A program made the position numbers and the translations under genes. From NCBI GenBank assembly GCA_002722095.1, contig PBKG01000024.1, forward strand, positions 62,001 through 126,000: a stretch of DNA of 64,000 nucleotides, in the 5' to 3' direction. This DNA comes from Rhodospirillaceae bacterium. GTDB taxonomy: Bacteria > Pseudomonadota > Alphaproteobacteria > UBA8366. The first letter of the stretch is position 1. The number at the start of each line of letters is the position of its first letter. Below the pieces are notes generated by a model, which worked only from the letters and a program-made list of their open reading frames with translations, was not told where the DNA came from and searched no databases. This document shows positions 62,837-64,000 of the stretch, in pieces.

Positions 62837-64000
62837 ATGGTGGACGCAACCGGCGCATTTGCGCGGGGGGAAACTCTAGGTAATTCGGTTGTGGATAACT
62901 TTATTGGGGATGAGGTTTCCGGTGGTATGGAAACGCCCCAAGACGGGTTATCCGAGTCGTCAACTGCAGCGAATCGTGCGGCTGAAGAGAAACTGACCGA
63001 CGATGTGCGCGATATTGCGCAAAACGAGCGTGGCAACCGGGTAAAACTGGACCGAAGCCGCGACGATTTGTTGACGACGTTCGGCAAGGAAACCTTGTCG
63101 GACCGTTATCTGATGCCGGGCGAAAGCTTCCAGGATTTGTTTGCGCGGGTAGCATTACATTATGGCGACGATTCAGATCACGCCCAGCGCCTTTACGATT
63201 ACATGAGCCAGCTATGGCTGACCCCGTCGACGCCGGTGCTGTCGAACGGTGGCACGAGCCGCGGCTTACCGATTTCCTGCTTCCTCAATGAAGCCGACGA
63301 CAGCCTGAACGGCATCGTCAATCTGTGGAACGAGAACGTTTGGTTGGCCGCCCGCGGCGGCGGCATCGGCAGCTATTGGGGCAATTTGCGCTCGATCGGC
63401 GAACAGGTGGGCGCCAACGGCAAGACGTCGGGCATCGTCCCCTTCATCCGGGTCATGGACTCGATGACTCTGGCGATCAGCCAAGGCTCGCTCCGGCGCG
63501 GAAGTGCTGCGGTCTATGTGCCGGTCAGCCATCCGGAGATCGAAGAGTTCATCGAGATGCGCCGCCCGACCGGCGGCGACCCCAACCGCAAGGCACTCAA
63601 TCTCCATCATGGCATCGTCATTCCCGACGCTTTCATGCGCGCGGTCGAAAAAGACGAAGAATGGGGACTGACCAGCCCGAAAGACGGTACCGTGCTGCGC
63701 AAGGTATCGGCGCGCGATCTCTGGATTCGTATCCTGACCGCGCGGGTCGAAACCGGCGAACCGTATCTGATCTTCATCGATCACGTGAACCGGGCCATTC
63801 CCGAGCATCACAAGCTCGCGGGCCTGAACGTGAAGATGTCCAATTTGTGTACCGAGATCACCCTGCCCACGGGCCGCGACAAGGATGGCGGCGACCGGAC
63901 GGCGGTGTGCTGTATCAGCTCGGTCAATCTCGAACGCTACGCCGAGTGGGAGGGGCATCCCACATTTATCGAGGACACTATGCGTTTCCTCGACAATGTG
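62837..64000 (+). CDS. nrdA: ribonucleoside-diphosphate reductase alpha subunit, N-terminal part (partial)
   Basis: The first 388 codons are visible; the gene runs off the right edge. After a variable N-terminus of about 85 residues the class I alpha core begins (ETLSDRYLMPGESFQDLFAR). Visible motifs are TPSTPVLSNGGTSRGLPISC with the first active-site Cys, LAARGGGIGSYWG, SLRRGSAAVYVPV and MSNLCTEITLPTG. No ATP-cone domain precedes the core, so the allosteric activity site seems to be absent, as in many alphaproteobacterial NrdA. The ATG follows AGGAGGAGGC. It makes deoxyribonucleotides with NrdB, presumably beyond the window. Confidence 0.93.
   Translation, partial: MVDATGAFARGETLGNSVVDNFIGDEVSGGMETPQDGLSESSTAANRAAEEKLTDDVRDIAQNERGNRVKLDRSRDDLLTTFGKETLSDRYLMPGESFQDLFARVALHYGDDSDHAQRLYDYMSQLWLTPSTPVLSNGGTSRGLPISCFLNEADDSLNGIVNLWNENVWLAARGGGIGSYWGNLRSIGEQVGANGKTSGIVPFIRVMDSMTLAISQGSLRRGSAAVYVPVSHPEIEEFIEMRRPTGGDPNRKALNLHHGIVIPDAFMRAVEKDEEWGLTSPKDGTVLRKVSARDLWIRILTARVETGEPYLIFIDHVNRAIPEHHKLAGLNVKMSNLCTEITLPTGRDKDGGDRTAVCCISSVNLERYAEWEGHPTFIEDTMRFLDNV

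Noticed and set aside
1..64000. CRISPR arrays, tRNA or rRNA genes, insertion sequences, phage genes
   Set aside because: I looked for regularly spaced repeats, cloverleaf-like segments, transposase-like proteins and terminal repeats and found none.

Overview
The window looks like a chromosomal segment of a GC-rich, aerobic, heterotrophic alphaproteobacterium, probably marine and Rhodospirillales-like. This rests on gene content (AprMBA/Sat, Cox-type molybdenum hydroxylase, many CaiB/BaiF, TauD/TfdA, MmgE/PrpD and MaoC proteins, an alphaproteobacterial-type NrdA), not on a marker gene. I saw no rRNA, tRNA, CRISPR array, insertion sequence or phage gene.

Layout: 0-4.1 kb has leftward aprM-aprB-aprA (aprA runs off the edge) and rightward sat and a metallophosphoesterase; with AprBA, Sat oxidises sulfite to sulfate with ATP gain. 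4.1-10.1 kb is a leftward type I secretion unit: two small acidic possible cargo proteins, ABC exporter, HlyD adaptor, LuxR-type regulator. 10.4-12.3 kb has a lipoprotein, a PAS protein and a yhhQ broken by one extra base. 12.3-18.1 kb is a coxG-M-S-(enoyl-CoA hydratase)-L-SDR operon. 18.2-22.8 kb has a histidine kinase, a large alpha/beta hydrolase and an SUMF1-like protein.

22.8-28.1 kb holds the clearest unusual feature: two tandem genes that each read through an in-frame TGA. The readthrough gives a U-G-x-C motif and lies 19 nt before an identical 16-nt hairpin. They appear to be two selenoproteins of about 575 residues (UGSC-like), each of which ordinary gene calling would split in two. 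A third in-frame TGA, in a GNAT acetyltransferase at 40.0 kb, sits where I recall relatives often having cysteine and has a small AGGU-loop hairpin 14 nt downstream; it is either a new selenoprotein or a pseudogene.

28-50 kb is a dense catabolic region: six intact TauD/TfdA-type dioxygenases plus a remnant, a TPP enzyme, a D-carbamoylase, two phosphosulfolactate synthase (ComA)-like proteins, two adjacent CaiB/BaiF CoA-transferases, a PEP mutase/isocitrate lyase-family enzyme and two MmgE/PrpD proteins. Many families occur as adjacent, diverged pairs. Sulfite release (possible for TauD-type enzymes), sulfite fixation (ComA-like) and sulfite oxidation (AprBA/Sat) suggest an organosulfur theme, but substrates cannot be read from sequence.

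49.7-64 kb contains an MlaC-like protein, a Sel1-repeat protein, an EmrA adaptor with two EmrB-type pumps, a leader with a terminator-like hairpin before a small TTG-start gene and a MarR-like regulator, a MaoC-like pair, a PanE-like reductase, a quinone oxidoreductase, an MFS transporter, a PhyH dioxygenase, and the start of nrdA behind two candidate NrdR boxes.
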